This document shows, one piece after another, positions 50,523 through 60,036 of a DNA stretch of 64,000 bases; position 1 is the stretch's first letter, and each line of letters begins with the position of its first letter. A model generated the notes under the pieces. It did not search any database and was not told where the DNA came from. It saw only the letters and a list, made by a program, of their open reading frames with translations. Made by a program: the position numbers and the translations under genes. Source of the DNA: Phaeocystidibacter sp965659725 (GTDB lineage Bacteria > Bacteroidota > Bacteroidia > Flavobacteriales > Schleiferiaceae); assembly GCA_965659725.1 (NCBI GenBank), contig CBFHXG010000009.1, positions 14,319 to 78,318 on the forward strand, given 5' to 3'.

Positions 50523-52394
50523 TTATCTTCCCATATGTACCAGCAAAACGCTGATATCTGCTGGCGAAACGCCACTAATTCGGGATGCTTGTGATACAGT
50601 AGCTGGACGAATATCCGATAATTTTGTCCTTGCCTCCATGCTTAGACTGGTAATTTCTGTGTAGTTGAATTCTTTTGGAATGCGGATATTCTCCAACCTT
50701 CGCATCTTATCTACGTTGTCTTGCTCTTTCTTTATATACCCTTCATACTTCAAGTCAATTTCAACTTGCTCAACAACATCAGGGTCGATATTTCCTGCAT
50801 TCAACTTTTCATGCACCGCCGGTATTGATAGAAGGTCGTTAAGGTGTACTTCAGGGCGTCCAATAAAACTGATGAGCTTATTCTTTTGTTTTGCTGGAGC
50901 TGACCCCAACCTTTCGAGAACGGGATCCATATCCTCCGGCTCAACACTTAATTCGGCCAGCGCATTCTTCAGTTCCCTAATTCCAACCTCCTTCTCCTCC
51001 ACTCTTTTAAGCCTTTCGTCGGAGGCGAGCCCCCACGAATGTGCAAGCTTGGTCAATCTAAGGTCTGCATTATCCTGTCGTAACAACAAGCGGAACTCTG
51101 CTCTCGACGTAAACATTCGATATGGCTCCTCTGTGCCCTTTGTAATCAAATCATCGATCAAAACACCGATGTAGGCTTGGCTTCTATCCAATACAACCTC
51201 TGACAGACCATTGAGCTTTCTATGGGCGTTTATGCCTGCCATCAATCCTTGACTTGCAGCTTCTTCATAACCTGTGGTGCCATTGATCTGACCAGCGAAG
51301 TAAAGGTTCTCCACCAACTTGGTTTCAAGCGTATGCTGAAGTTGTGTTGGTGGAAAGTAATCGTATTCGATGGCATAACCTGGACGGAAAAAGCGGACGT
51401 TCTCAAAACCTGGAACTTTGCGTAATGCGTCCACTTGAACCTCTTCAGGAAGAGAGGTACTAAATCCATTGATATAATATTCGACCGAATCCCAGTTCTC
51501 AGGTTCTACGAACAGTTGGTGTCTGTCCTTATCGGCAAACCTGTGTATCTTATCCTCAATACTGGGACAGTATCTAGGACCTTTACTTTCGATTGCACCG
51601 TTAAACATCGGGCTTCTGTCAAAACCACTCTTTAAGGTGTCGTGAACTTCGGGACTTGTGTATGCAATCCAGCAGCTCTTTTGCTCTGTAATGGGGTGCT
51701 GTTTGAGGAATGAAAAATGTCCAGGGTTCTCATCCCCCTTCTGCTCTTCAAACTTGGAAAAATCAAGACTTCTACCGTCCACTCTTGGGGGTGTTCCTGT
51801 CTTCATTCTTCCCGACTCAAACCCAAGGTCGACAAGTTGTTCTGTGATGCCTTTTGCAGCTCTTTCACCAGCTCTACCTCCACCAAAGTTCTTCTCTCCA
51901 ATGTGGATCAATCCGTTCAAGAAAGTACCATTGGTAAGGATAACGACCTTGCTGCGAATAGACACTCCCATGCCTGTTTTTACACCCACTAACTTACCGT
52001 CTTCCATCCATAGTCCGGTGACCATATCCTGAAAGAAATCCAGCGCAGGAATACGCTCTAGGGCAAGCCTCCATTCTTCCGCAAAACGCCAACGATCCGA
52101 CTGAACCCTTGGGCTCCACATGGCAGGACCTTTGCTTCGATTAAGCATCCTAAACTGTATGGCTGTCTTGTCGGATAAGATGCCACTTAAGCCTCCAATT
52201 GCGTCGATCTCTCGGATAATCTGACCCTTTGCCACGCCACCCATTGCGGGATTGCACGACATCTGTCCGATCGTCTGCAAATTCATGGTCACTAGAAGCG
52301 TTCTGCTTCCCATGTTCGCAGCAGCCGCGGCCGCCTCATTACCAGCGTGTCCACCACCTACTACGATCACATCATATTCATCTCTAGTCATCAT
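50523..52394 (-). CDS. mnmG: tRNA uridine-5-carboxymethylaminomethyl modification enzyme MnmG (GidA)
   Basis: The product has 623 residues. It has the FAD-binding DVIVVGGGHAGNEAAAAAAN, SCNPAMGGVAKGQIIREIDA, TPPRVDGRSLDFSKFEEQ and the NGTTGYEEAASQGLMAGINA region, all full length. With MnmE it modifies U34 of certain tRNAs. It sits between ybeY and the methyltransferase, with a parS-like site in each spacer. mnmG is often near the replication origin in bacteria. Confidence 0.97.
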   Translation of the reverse strand: MMTRDEYDVIVVGGGHAGNEAAAAAANMGSRTLLVTMNLQTIGQMSCNPAMGGVAKGQIIREIDAIGGLSGILSDKTAIQFRMLNRSKGPAMWSPRVQSDRWRFAEEWRLALERIPALDFFQDMVTGLWMEDGKLVGVKTGMGVSIRSKVVILTNGTFLNGLIHIGEKNFGGGRAGERAAKGITEQLVDLGFESGRMKTGTPPRVDGRSLDFSKFEEQKGDENPGHFSFLKQHPITEQKSCWIAYTSPEVHDTLKSGFDRSPMFNGAIESKGPRYCPSIEDKIHRFADKDRHQLFVEPENWDSVEYYINGFSTSLPEEVQVDALRKVPGFENVRFFRPGYAIEYDYFPPTQLQHTLETKLVENLYFAGQINGTTGYEEAASQGLMAGINAHRKLNGLSEVVLDRSQAYIGVLIDDLITKGTEEPYRMFTSRAEFRLLLRQDNADLRLTKLAHSWGLASDERLKRVEEKEVGIRELKNALAELSVEPEDMDPVLERLGSAPAKQKNKLISFIGRPEVHLNDLLSIPAVHEKLNAGNIDPDVVEQVEIDLKYEGYIKKEQDNVDKMRRLENIRIPKEFNYTEITSLSMEARTKLSDIRPATVSQASRISGVSPADISVLLVHMGR

Positions 52395-52396
52395 AG

Positions 52397-52412
52397 TGTT
52401 CCACGTGAAACT
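52397..52412. promoter_or_regulatory. parS-like centromere site, copy 2
   Basis: TGTTCCACGTGAAACT matches TGTTNCACGTGAAACA in 15 of 16 positions. It exactly fills the 19-nt spacer between the ybeY stop (52414) and the mnmG start (52394). It lies 1,897 nt from copy 1 and has the same orientation and the same C at the degenerate position. Confidence 0.87.
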
Positions 52413-52413
52413 T

Positions 52414-52830
52414 TCAAGGGCGCAAAGCTAGATATTTATCTTCTAACTGCCTCATTTTCAACTTATCCTCTTCTATTTGATCGTCGTACCCACACAAATG
52501 GATCAACCCATGCACGATGACTCGATCTCTTTCATCTATATCATTCGTATTCAATAACTTAGAGTTATCAATAATACGTTCCCAGCCGATGATTATATCA
52601 CCCTCGATTCGGCCATTGATAGCCTGTCCATACGTTATGATATCCGTGTAATAATCGTGGTTTAACAGACGCTGATTATACCCTAACATTTCATCGTCCT
52701 TCACAAATGAATAAGTGAGCTTACGAAGGGTGAATCCTTCCATCTCTGCTACACTGAACAACCAATCCTCTAAGTAGCTAGAAGAATCCGTCCACTGTTC
52801 CGGTACGTTGTTAAGAAATACGCGTTTCAT
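52414..52830 (-). CDS. ybeY: Endoribonuclease YbeY (rRNA maturation factor)
   Basis: The product has 138 residues. The zinc site reads HGLIHLCGYDDQ: His107 and His111 are present, but the third ligand of the standard HGxLHLxGYDH motif is Asp117. Bacteroidota members commonly have an altered third position, so it is probably functional. It helps process 16S rRNA 3' ends. It overlaps the DUF4175 gene by 1 nt. Confidence 0.93.
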   Translation of the reverse strand: MKRVFLNNVPEQWTDSSSYLEDWLFSVAEMEGFTLRKLTYSFVKDDEMLGYNQRLLNHDYYTDIITYGQAINGRIEGDIIIGWERIIDNSKLLNTNDIDERDRVIVHGLIHLCGYDDQIEEDKLKMRQLEDKYLALRP

Positions 52831-55800
52831 TACCTGCGAAGGTAGGAAGAACTTCGCTCGCGATAATACGGTGTAAGCAACGGTGTTTCATACCTTAACT
52901 GCTCACGTCTATTCTGATTCTCTCGTTGGAATTCCTCCCTATATCTTTCCTTCAGTTCTTGGTATCTGTCTCCTGTTTGCGACTCTCTTTGGTCGTCCTG
53001 TTCTTGCTGCCTCTCTGCTTCTTCAAGCTCCAACATCTTCACCTCGATCTCCTTCTGTCGATCCCAGAATTCCGTATCAAAATTCCGATTAGCCAAGTCC
53101 CTTTCATTCTCTTCCAGCATCTTTTCGAGGTCTCCATTACCATTGTTCCCCGTGGAACCCTTCAGCATTTCACGGATCTGATTTTGCCTACTCATCATTT
53201 CAACGATCTCCTGGCTCATCCGACCTTGTGAGCCCTTGCCCCCCTCACCTTCTCCACTTTGGCCTTCTTGACCATCTTCTCCCTCTTCGCTTTCTCCATT
53301 ACCCTGACTGCCTCCCATCTGCTGCATTTGTTCGCTCAACTGTTGCTGAAGCTTTCTCATGTTGCTCATGCTCGGTGTTGATCCGCCAGGGTTCTGACAA
53401 GTTTGTTCTCCCTGCATCATGCCGCTCATTTGCTGTTGGATCTGATCCATGGTCACATCCATCATCAGAGCCAATTCATTTAGAGCCAACATACTCTCTC
53501 GCATGGACGAATTCGCTCTAGGCATCTGTCGCTCACTCAAGCTTGCATTGGAGCGCTCCATATTATCCTTTGCCATCACCATCCATCGGGTTACCACTGC
53601 TTCTACTTGTGGTACACGTTGGATTAAGGCAGCCAGACTATCATCCACAACTTCATAACCTTTGCGGATATCTTGTTGATTCTTCATCCAATTGACGACA
53701 ACAGGATCTGATGGCTCGCCGCTCATATCATTATCCAATAGTCCTTCTTGGTCATCACTCAAATGAATGAGGTTGGTTAGGATCCGACGCAGATTAGCCA
53801 AGTTTTCTATGTGCATTTCCATTTGCATACTCATGATAGAACTGCTCATTTGCTCCATCATTTCCTGCATGGATTGACTAGACTTCTGTTGTTGTTCGTT
53901 GGCGTTCTCTGGCTGTCCGTTTTTGAGCTCCTTTGAACTCTCTTTCATCGATTCTTGGGTTTGCTCTCCCTTCTCATTTGGTGCCTCAAACGACATCGGA
54001 TCCTTTAATTCTTCATTCTGCTTCTCTAGGGAATCCATATCATTCATCAACTCATCGAAGCGCTCATTCAATGAATCCTGTTCAGACTGTGTATCATCCG
54101 ACCTTTCGCTGAGCTCCTGCTGTTCTTTTTGTAATGCCTCCAGATCCCTCAGCGCCCTATCTAGGTTCTGTTCGAAATTCAGACGTTTCATCAACTCTTC
54201 GATGCGTTCGGCATCCATCTCCATTCTCTCATTCTCGAACTGTATCCTCTTCATCCAGTCGCGGAGATTGTCCTCATTCATATTCTCACCCTCCTCCTTC
54301 ATTTCTTCCAGAAGTTCCTCTAGCCTCTCCGTATCCATCTCCTCCAATAACTCTTCCAGCTCACGACGTTTTTCGGCATTCTCCCCATTTTCTGGATCAT
54401 TTAAGATCCGCTCCTCATTCAGTTGTTGGAATGACTCCTTCATTTGTTCCCACTGCTCCAACAATTGCTGCTGTTGTTCCTGCAATTGACGACGCATTTG
54501 AGCTTGTCTCCATTCATTCGTGCCTTCGATCAACCTCTCTTCCAGCGAATTCCTTAACTCCTTGCTTTGCTCCTGAAGCTCCCTGAATTTTTCGACATCT
54601 TGTACGCGCCGACGATCTCTTTCATTCAGTGCTTTCTCTCGCTCTCGAGCATCTGGAAGAGAGATCCTAAACGGTCCGATGCTGGTAGACTTCCTACCAT
54701 TTACAGCGTCATTATCCGTTACAATGACCTCAAAGGAATTATCCCCTTCGCGTGGTTCAAAAATAACCGTCCATCTATCGGCATTCCTGTCCACCAATTC
54801 ATACCTGCTATCCTCCTTGCCATTGATCTTCAAGCGTACAGAGGTAACACCATAATCATCTTCTACCTGTCCGGAGGCATATACTAATCCCGTGGCGGAA
54901 TCCAATCTCCAGGTTCCTGTGATCTCAGGATTTCTATCTGGTAACACATCGATCTGATAAGAACCGCTTCTAAAATTAGTTCCGTTCCTGTTTGAACCAT
55001 TGATACGGTATACCATACCCTCCATTACTCGACGAGCTACCAACCAACCATCTGTAGTCAAGCTGGCTGTATCAGCAGATCTATCACCAGAGATGGTCAC
55101 CTCATCAACGTGTGACCACTTCATGATCCATTTGACCTCGCTGCCTTGAGGGATCACGCCATCTCCTGTGCCATCTGTTTGAAACGGAGAAATACCGGTA
55201 TAAGCAGGTGGGATGATAGCCAGTGAAAAGGTACTCAGCAGTGGCACTTCCAATACTTCGACGTTGTACACATCACTTAAGAACCCCGAGGCTTCAAATT
55301 GGAGCTGTAAATCTTCCACCACCCTAGATATCTTCCAGGTATACTTACCACTAGGTGTTCTCTGCATGGGCAGCCTTTCCCCGTCAAAGAGAATAAACGC
55401 TTCATTTGGTATCCTATCTCCAGAGAACGAAAGATCTATCTCTATACCCTCACCCTGTTGAACGGTCCAACCTTCATCTGAAATAAACTCAAAAGGTGCC
55501 TTTGGTGAATACGCCGTTTGATAATCAAAGAATCGGTTGGTTCCTTCTTTGAATATATTGCCATTGAAAAGTGCAAAAAGGATCACCATGCTCAATGGAA
55601 TGGACGTATAAACAAATACGCGTTTCACGATCTTGAGATCGAGCGATTCGAATAAATTCTCACGCTCTAATTCAATCGTTTTCTGCTTGAGTATCTCTTT
55701 TAGAAAATCTTCTGGTATTCCAGAATTCCGTTCGAGTTCTAGGTAATTGATCAACTTATCCTCTACGGAAGGGTTTTCGGCGCCAATACGAACGGCGATG

Positions 55801-56072
55801 GCGCGATCTGATATCGATCTAAATCCAAGGAAATAGGCTAATGCTGGGCGTACTATATAAAACCAGAGTAATACAACGGACGAAAGAAGCCAGGTGAGGA
55901 AAAGGATCGTTTTGATTGTTGAGCCTAGGTAGGCGTAGTATTCGATCAGTGCAAAAAGTGTTGTAGATAAGGCAATGGCACCCACGAAGAGAATGCTACC
56001 TCTAGCTATCTCCAGTCCGTGATACTTCTTGCGGTATCTTTCTAATTGTCCTCTGATTCCTTCGTATCCCAT
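52830..56072 (-). CDS. DUF4175-family membrane protein with long Gln/Glu-rich coiled coil
   Basis: The product has 1,080 residues. Two N-terminal helix pairs (GSILFVGAIALSTTLFALIE, TILFLTWLLSSVVLLWFYIV) and a third near residue 155 precede an Ig-like extracytoplasmic part (200-470). From about 475 to the end it is highly charged coiled coil, rich in Gln, Glu, Met and Arg (QMRRQLQEQQQQLLEQWEQM). Members are widespread in Bacteroidota next to ybeY and mnmG, as here. Function is unknown; an envelope scaffold is a guess. Its ATG region overlaps the frame of the divergent kinase. Confidence 0.88.
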   Translation of the reverse strand: MGYEGIRGQLERYRKKYHGLEIARGSILFVGAIALSTTLFALIEYYAYLGSTIKTILFLTWLLSSVVLLWFYIVRPALAYFLGFRSISDRAIAVRIGAENPSVEDKLINYLELERNSGIPEDFLKEILKQKTIELERENLFESLDLKIVKRVFVYTSIPLSMVILFALFNGNIFKEGTNRFFDYQTAYSPKAPFEFISDEGWTVQQGEGIEIDLSFSGDRIPNEAFILFDGERLPMQRTPSGKYTWKISRVVEDLQLQFEASGFLSDVYNVEVLEVPLLSTFSLAIIPPAYTGISPFQTDGTGDGVIPQGSEVKWIMKWSHVDEVTISGDRSADTASLTTDGWLVARRVMEGMVYRINGSNRNGTNFRSGSYQIDVLPDRNPEITGTWRLDSATGLVYASGQVEDDYGVTSVRLKINGKEDSRYELVDRNADRWTVIFEPREGDNSFEVIVTDNDAVNGRKSTSIGPFRISLPDAREREKALNERDRRRVQDVEKFRELQEQSKELRNSLEERLIEGTNEWRQAQMRRQLQEQQQQLLEQWEQMKESFQQLNEERILNDPENGENAEKRRELEELLEEMDTERLEELLEEMKEEGENMNEDNLRDWMKRIQFENERMEMDAERIEELMKRLNFEQNLDRALRDLEALQKEQQELSERSDDTQSEQDSLNERFDELMNDMDSLEKQNEELKDPMSFEAPNEKGEQTQESMKESSKELKNGQPENANEQQQKSSQSMQEMMEQMSSSIMSMQMEMHIENLANLRRILTNLIHLSDDQEGLLDNDMSGEPSDPVVVNWMKNQQDIRKGYEVVDDSLAALIQRVPQVEAVVTRWMVMAKDNMERSNASLSERQMPRANSSMRESMLALNELALMMDVTMDQIQQQMSGMMQGEQTCQNPGGSTPSMSNMRKLQQQLSEQMQQMGGSQGNGESEEGEDGQEGQSGEGEGGKGSQGRMSQEIVEMMSRQNQIREMLKGSTGNNGNGDLEKMLEENERDLANRNFDTEFWDRQKEIEVKMLELEEAERQQEQDDQRESQTGDRYQELKERYREEFQRENQNRREQLRYETPLLTPYYRERSSSYLRR

Positions 56073-56120
56073 TCTTCTTATTCTCGTATCTTACACGCTA
56101 ATACCAAGGTACGTTCATTT

Positions 56121-58130
56121 GTGCAGAATCGATCACGTCTATTATTAAGCGTCGTTTTTCTTGCCTTCTCGCTGATTATCAGCAGTTCAGGTGTTGCCCA
56201 AACTGTATCTAAGGAATATTTACAACATAAGGAACATCTCGATTCCCTTATCGAACTGAATAGATACGGTCCGGCTATCGAGTACACCTTAACAAAAACG
56301 GCCATTCAGAATGATTCTAAGCACCTCTTCGTACTACAACGCAATCGCGCTTACTTAAAACAACGCAAACCCATTGCAGATGTTGAAGAAGAATGTCTCG
56401 AATCACACATTGCACTAAGGCATAGCACTGATAGCTTATCCATCTACTTAGACGCTCGTATCCTGGAGCTTCTTGGTCACTATTACTATCAAACATCAAA
56501 CCTGTTCAATGGATTGAGTTATCTCGATTCAGCTTCACAAAAGTACGATCTGATACAGGCGTATGACCGATCGATTTACAACCTGAATATGATAGGTTCG
56601 ATCTACAACATCAACGGTGAAAAGGCAAAATCCATTCAGTATTACAGGCGAGCATTACGCATATTCGAAAGCCATCCAGCTGATTCCTCACTGTACTTTG
56701 AATTGTTGATAGACCTTGGTAATCTTCACAGTAATCTTCAGCAAAATGAAAAGGCCGAAGAGTACTACAACAACGTCTATGAAAACCCGCTGATCAGAAA
56801 ATATCCAGAGATACAAGCGGATGTCTTCGTCAACCTGGGTAATATATCTCAAACGGACAACCGCGTACAAAAGGCCTTTTTCTATTATCGAAAGGCCCTG
56901 GAAACCTACACTACTCTCAGAGATAGTGTTAATCAAGCTGTAGTTCTGCACAACTTGGCGGCTTTATCGGAAGACAGTTCTTCAACTGAAGCCATCAAAT
57001 TATACCAAAGATCCTTGGCTATTAAACAGGAGATCAGTGATTACTCTGGAATGGGCAACTCTATGTTTTCCATTGCGCGGATCCACTATTCCGAAGGAAG
57101 GATCGTTGCGGCCAAACAAATGGCAAATGCTGCTCTAGAGGCTAGTAAAAAAAGTCAGACGCTCGAGAATCTATCTAATATCTACAAACTGCTTTCTATC
57201 ATATCAGCGGAGAGAAGTGATTGGCAGGAGGCCTACAAATACAACTTGCTCTATCAAGATATGTCTGATAGCTTGCTTCTCATTTCGCAGCAGACAGCTA
57301 TCAATAGATTGGAGCAGATCTATGACCTTGAAGAGCAGCAACGCGTTATTGACAATCTCAACGAGGCGGAAAAAGAGAATCAGGCCATGCTTCAAAAAAG
57401 TAAGGTCATCAACTACGCGCTCACCGGGGCAACAATTCTCTTGATCATTGTACTCATACTCTTGATGTCGAACTTTCAACAAATACAGCGCACAAAAGGA
57501 GCCTTGTACAAGAAGACCTTGGAAAGCACGGCTGCTGAGGCCTTGGTAAACGGCCAAGAACAAGAACGTCAACGGTTGGCCCATCAGCTACACGATAAGG
57601 TTGGTAACCATATCACGGTTTTGAAAAACCACTTGGTTGCACATCAGGCGGGTGATGAAGAACTGATGCGGATCGTTCAGGATATGTCGGCTGAAGTACG
57701 GAACATTTCCCAAGATCTGATGCCTCCTGTTTTGGAGCGATTTGGTTTGGCGGATGCTCTGGAAGAATTGTGCACCCGATATCGTGATCAGCTAAAGGCC
57801 ACCATCGATCTCAATATCGATCAAGCTGAAAACGTTCCTTTGAACAATGATGATCAGATCAACTTATATCGATTGATACAGGAATTGATACAGGTATCCT
57901 TGTTTCAGTATCAGGCCAATTACTTGTTGATCGAAATGAAGTGGAATACGAAGGGAATATGGGTTCACATTGAAGACAATGGAGTTCGTAAACCTAGGGT
58001 GAATGACGAAGAATTGGTTTTACAACCGTGGAAAAGTATAGAACACCGAGTGCAATTCTTGAAAGGAGAATTCAAACGCAGTAGTCATAATCAAGGAAAC
58101 GAATACAGCGTGCACATACCAAAAGAATAA
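56121..58130 (+). CDS. TPR sensor histidine kinase with degenerate ATP-binding domain (likely pseudokinase)
   Basis: The product has 669 residues from GTG 56121 (QNRSRLLLSVVFLAFSLIIS signal peptide). An ATG at 56046 is in frame but overlaps the divergent gene. TPR units fill residues 80-390 (SIQYYRRALRIFESHPADSS, AFFYYRKALETYTTLRDSVN). A coiled coil, one helix (VINYALTGATILLIIVLILL) and a HisKA_3 domain with phospho-His in RQRLAHQLHDKVGNH follow. The ATPase part keeps EDNG, but its N box reads QELIQVSLFQYQA (no Asn) and the usual GxGL segment reads LQPWKSIEHRV. ATP binding is therefore doubtful. It is 1 nt from the response regulator gene. Confidence 0.85.
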   Translation: MQNRSRLLLSVVFLAFSLIISSSGVAQTVSKEYLQHKEHLDSLIELNRYGPAIEYTLTKTAIQNDSKHLFVLQRNRAYLKQRKPIADVEEECLESHIALRHSTDSLSIYLDARILELLGHYYYQTSNLFNGLSYLDSASQKYDLIQAYDRSIYNLNMIGSIYNINGEKAKSIQYYRRALRIFESHPADSSLYFELLIDLGNLHSNLQQNEKAEEYYNNVYENPLIRKYPEIQADVFVNLGNISQTDNRVQKAFFYYRKALETYTTLRDSVNQAVVLHNLAALSEDSSSTEAIKLYQRSLAIKQEISDYSGMGNSMFSIARIHYSEGRIVAAKQMANAALEASKKSQTLENLSNIYKLLSIISAERSDWQEAYKYNLLYQDMSDSLLLISQQTAINRLEQIYDLEEQQRVIDNLNEAEKENQAMLQKSKVINYALTGATILLIIVLILLMSNFQQIQRTKGALYKKTLESTAAEALVNGQEQERQRLAHQLHDKVGNHITVLKNHLVAHQAGDEELMRIVQDMSAEVRNISQDLMPPVLERFGLADALEELCTRYRDQLKATIDLNIDQAENVPLNNDDQINLYRLIQELIQVSLFQYQANYLLIEMKWNTKGIWVHIEDNGVRKPRVNDEELVLQPWKSIEHRVQFLKGEFKRSSHNQGNEYSVHIPKE

Positions 58131-58131
58131 T

Positions 58132-58755
58132 ATGAGACCTGGCATTATTCTATTAGATGATCATCCTTTGATCCTTCGAAGCATGAAAGCTATCGTGGAA
58201 ATGGATGGGCAATTTGAGATACTGGCAACATGTAATTCATCGGAAGAATTATTCAAGACCTTGGAGAATACCTCTCCTGATATCATCGTGCTCGACATAA
58301 GCCTTCCAGATGTTGATGGATTCGACATCTTTGCCAAGCTTCGTGCATATCATCCACACATCAAGACCATCATTTACACCATGCATCGCGTTCGTCGTTA
58401 TATGGAACACTTCCATCAAAATGGTGCGGATGGTTATGTACTTAAATCAGGGGAGTTAGGTGAATTGGTCGATGCATTGAAGATCGTATACAAGGGTGAG
58501 CGATACTTTCCTGAAACGGTTACTGGTATCCAGAGCAAGGATGATGATTATGAGGATAATCAGATACAATTAACGGAGGCCGAAAAGCTGACATTAAAGG
58601 CGTTGAATGCCAATCGATCGAACAAGGAAATTGCCCAACGTTTGGAAATAGACATCAATGAGGTGATCGATATCCGTAAGAGTTTGCTTTTTAAATCCAA
58701 TGCGGTTAATACACAAGAACTTCTGCAATACGCCAAGAAGAAAAAATGGATCTAA
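58132..58755 (+). CDS. NarL/FixJ-family response regulator
   Basis: The product has 207 residues. The REC domain has Asp9/Asp10, phospho-Asp55 (IIVLDISLPDVDGF), Thr in TIIYTMH and Lys in YVLKSGEL. The C-terminal LuxR-type helix-turn-helix (SNKEIAQRLEIDINEVIDIR) is recognisable but diverged from the usual VKTVETHRSNI. It is the partner of the TPR kinase upstream. The start of the next gene overlaps it by 10 nt. Confidence 0.92.
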   Translation: MRPGIILLDDHPLILRSMKAIVEMDGQFEILATCNSSEELFKTLENTSPDIIVLDISLPDVDGFDIFAKLRAYHPHIKTIIYTMHRVRRYMEHFHQNGADGYVLKSGELGELVDALKIVYKGERYFPETVTGIQSKDDDYEDNQIQLTEAEKLTLKALNANRSNKEIAQRLEIDINEVIDIRKSLLFKSNAVNTQELLQYAKKKKWI

Positions 58756-59597
58756 GACCTCTCCTCTTTCTGATAAGCTCCGTACTCATTACGGCTTGTG
58801 GTCCTTCGTATGAAACCATTGAATGGTGGGAAGAAGATGAATTCGGATATGAAGCCATTCTTTACGAGCCAGATGAAGTAACGGGCCTATTCGTATATAT
58901 GACCGATTCAAATGAATCGCTTTCTGGTCCTACTGCGTTGATGTTGGAGATGTTGGACAAGGGATACAAGGTTGTTGTTCCTCAGCGTTGGGGTGATTCA
59001 GGAAGATCCATACGCACCTTAGATTCTTATACTAATCGTTTACGTGGAACATCTTATTCTATTTCCAAACTCTACGTGGATACCATTCACACCTCTCTCA
59101 TCTTGTTTGCCTCCGATTTTTACACACCGATGGCAGCTCGGGTTATGTTAGACTTTAGGGCTGATCAGCTTTGGTTGGTTCAGCCTCTGATGAGTGATCT
59201 ATCCAATTCGTACTTGGATCAGATCATAACAAAAACGGATACCCATAGATTATCTGCTTTATGGGAGATCGACTCTGCCGCTGAATGGTCATATATGGCC
59301 TCTACAGTTGAGAATGGAGTAGCTCAAGGCGAGGATTTCTTTGGTCCACATTACTCAGGTTTCTTGAGAGGATATTGGAAGAACACGGATCTGAATAACC
59401 TATTTACACGATTGGACAGTGCAAAGGTCGTTACTGTATTTCCATATGCACATCCACTCAGGAATGGGAGAGAGTTAGAGATGTGGAAGAAAACAAAAAT
59501 GCCGACGATCACGCCGGCACTTGAGGATTCATCAAAGTATCATCTTCGGGATTACGAACAACTCTTCATTCCTATCGCGGAAGAACTAAAAGGTTAA
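58746..59597 (+). CDS. Lipoprotein with alpha/beta-hydrolase-like layout but no nucleophile motif
   Basis: The product has 283 residues. The signal ends at the lipobox LITACG (Cys18). Strands such as EVTGLFVYMTDSNESLSG, YKVVVPQRWGDSGRS and TSLILFASDFYTPMAARVML follow the order of an alpha/beta hydrolase, but the elbow reads FASDFY in place of GxSxG. It may be a degenerate hydrolase; I do not recognise the family. It is translationally coupled to the response regulator, so it probably belongs to the same signalling unit. Confidence 0.75.
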   Translation: MDLRPLLFLISSVLITACGPSYETIEWWEEDEFGYEAILYEPDEVTGLFVYMTDSNESLSGPTALMLEMLDKGYKVVVPQRWGDSGRSIRTLDSYTNRLRGTSYSISKLYVDTIHTSLILFASDFYTPMAARVMLDFRADQLWLVQPLMSDLSNSYLDQIITKTDTHRLSALWEIDSAAEWSYMASTVENGVAQGEDFFGPHYSGFLRGYWKNTDLNNLFTRLDSAKVVTVFPYAHPLRNGRELEMWKKTKMPTITPALEDSSKYHLRDYEQLFIPIAEELKG

Positions 59598-59607
59598 TGA
59601 ACACTTA

Positions 59608-60036
59608 TTAACAAGGGATCTTCCCTACTCGTCTCTCGTGTCTTCCTCCCTCGAATTTTTCACTGATGAATGTCTTAACACATTCAATAGCAAGGTCTTG
59701 GTCAATAAACCTAGCCGGAATAGCAAGTACATTTGCGTCGTTATGTTGACGAGCTAGAGCTGCTAATTCGGTATTCCAGCAAAGAGCGGAACGTACACCG
59801 GCATGTTTATTAACGGTCATGTTGATACCATTTCCACTTCCACAGATCACTATACCTAGATCTGCCTTACCTTCTTCGATATCTGTAGCTACTGGATGGC
59901 CAAAGTCTGGATAATCCACACTTTCTGAATCATCGGTTCCATGGTTTGTAACCTGGTAGCCTTCAGACTCTAAAAATGATTGAATGGCTGTTTTGTACTC
60001 AGTCCCTGCGTGATCGTTGCCTATGGAAATGTTCAT
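59608..60036 (-). CDS. rpiB: Ribose-5-phosphate isomerase B
   Basis: The product has 142 residues. It has ISIGNDHAGTEYK, catalytic Cys65 in VICGSGNGINMTVNK, RSALCWNTELAALARQHNDA with His98, and a C-terminal GGRHERRVGKI. It interconverts ribose-5-phosphate and ribulose-5-phosphate. It is convergent with the lipoprotein gene (10 nt). Confidence 0.95.
   Translation of the reverse strand: MNISIGNDHAGTEYKTAIQSFLESEGYQVTNHGTDDSESVDYPDFGHPVATDIEEGKADLGIVICGSGNGINMTVNKHAGVRSALCWNTELAALARQHNDANVLAIPARFIDQDLAIECVKTFISEKFEGGRHERRVGKIPC

Noticed and set aside
53899..54489. 196-codon Ser/Phe-rich plus-strand ORF antisense to the DUF4175 coiled coil
   Set aside because: Composition is the mirror of the Glu/Gln/Arg-rich coding strand; no start context.
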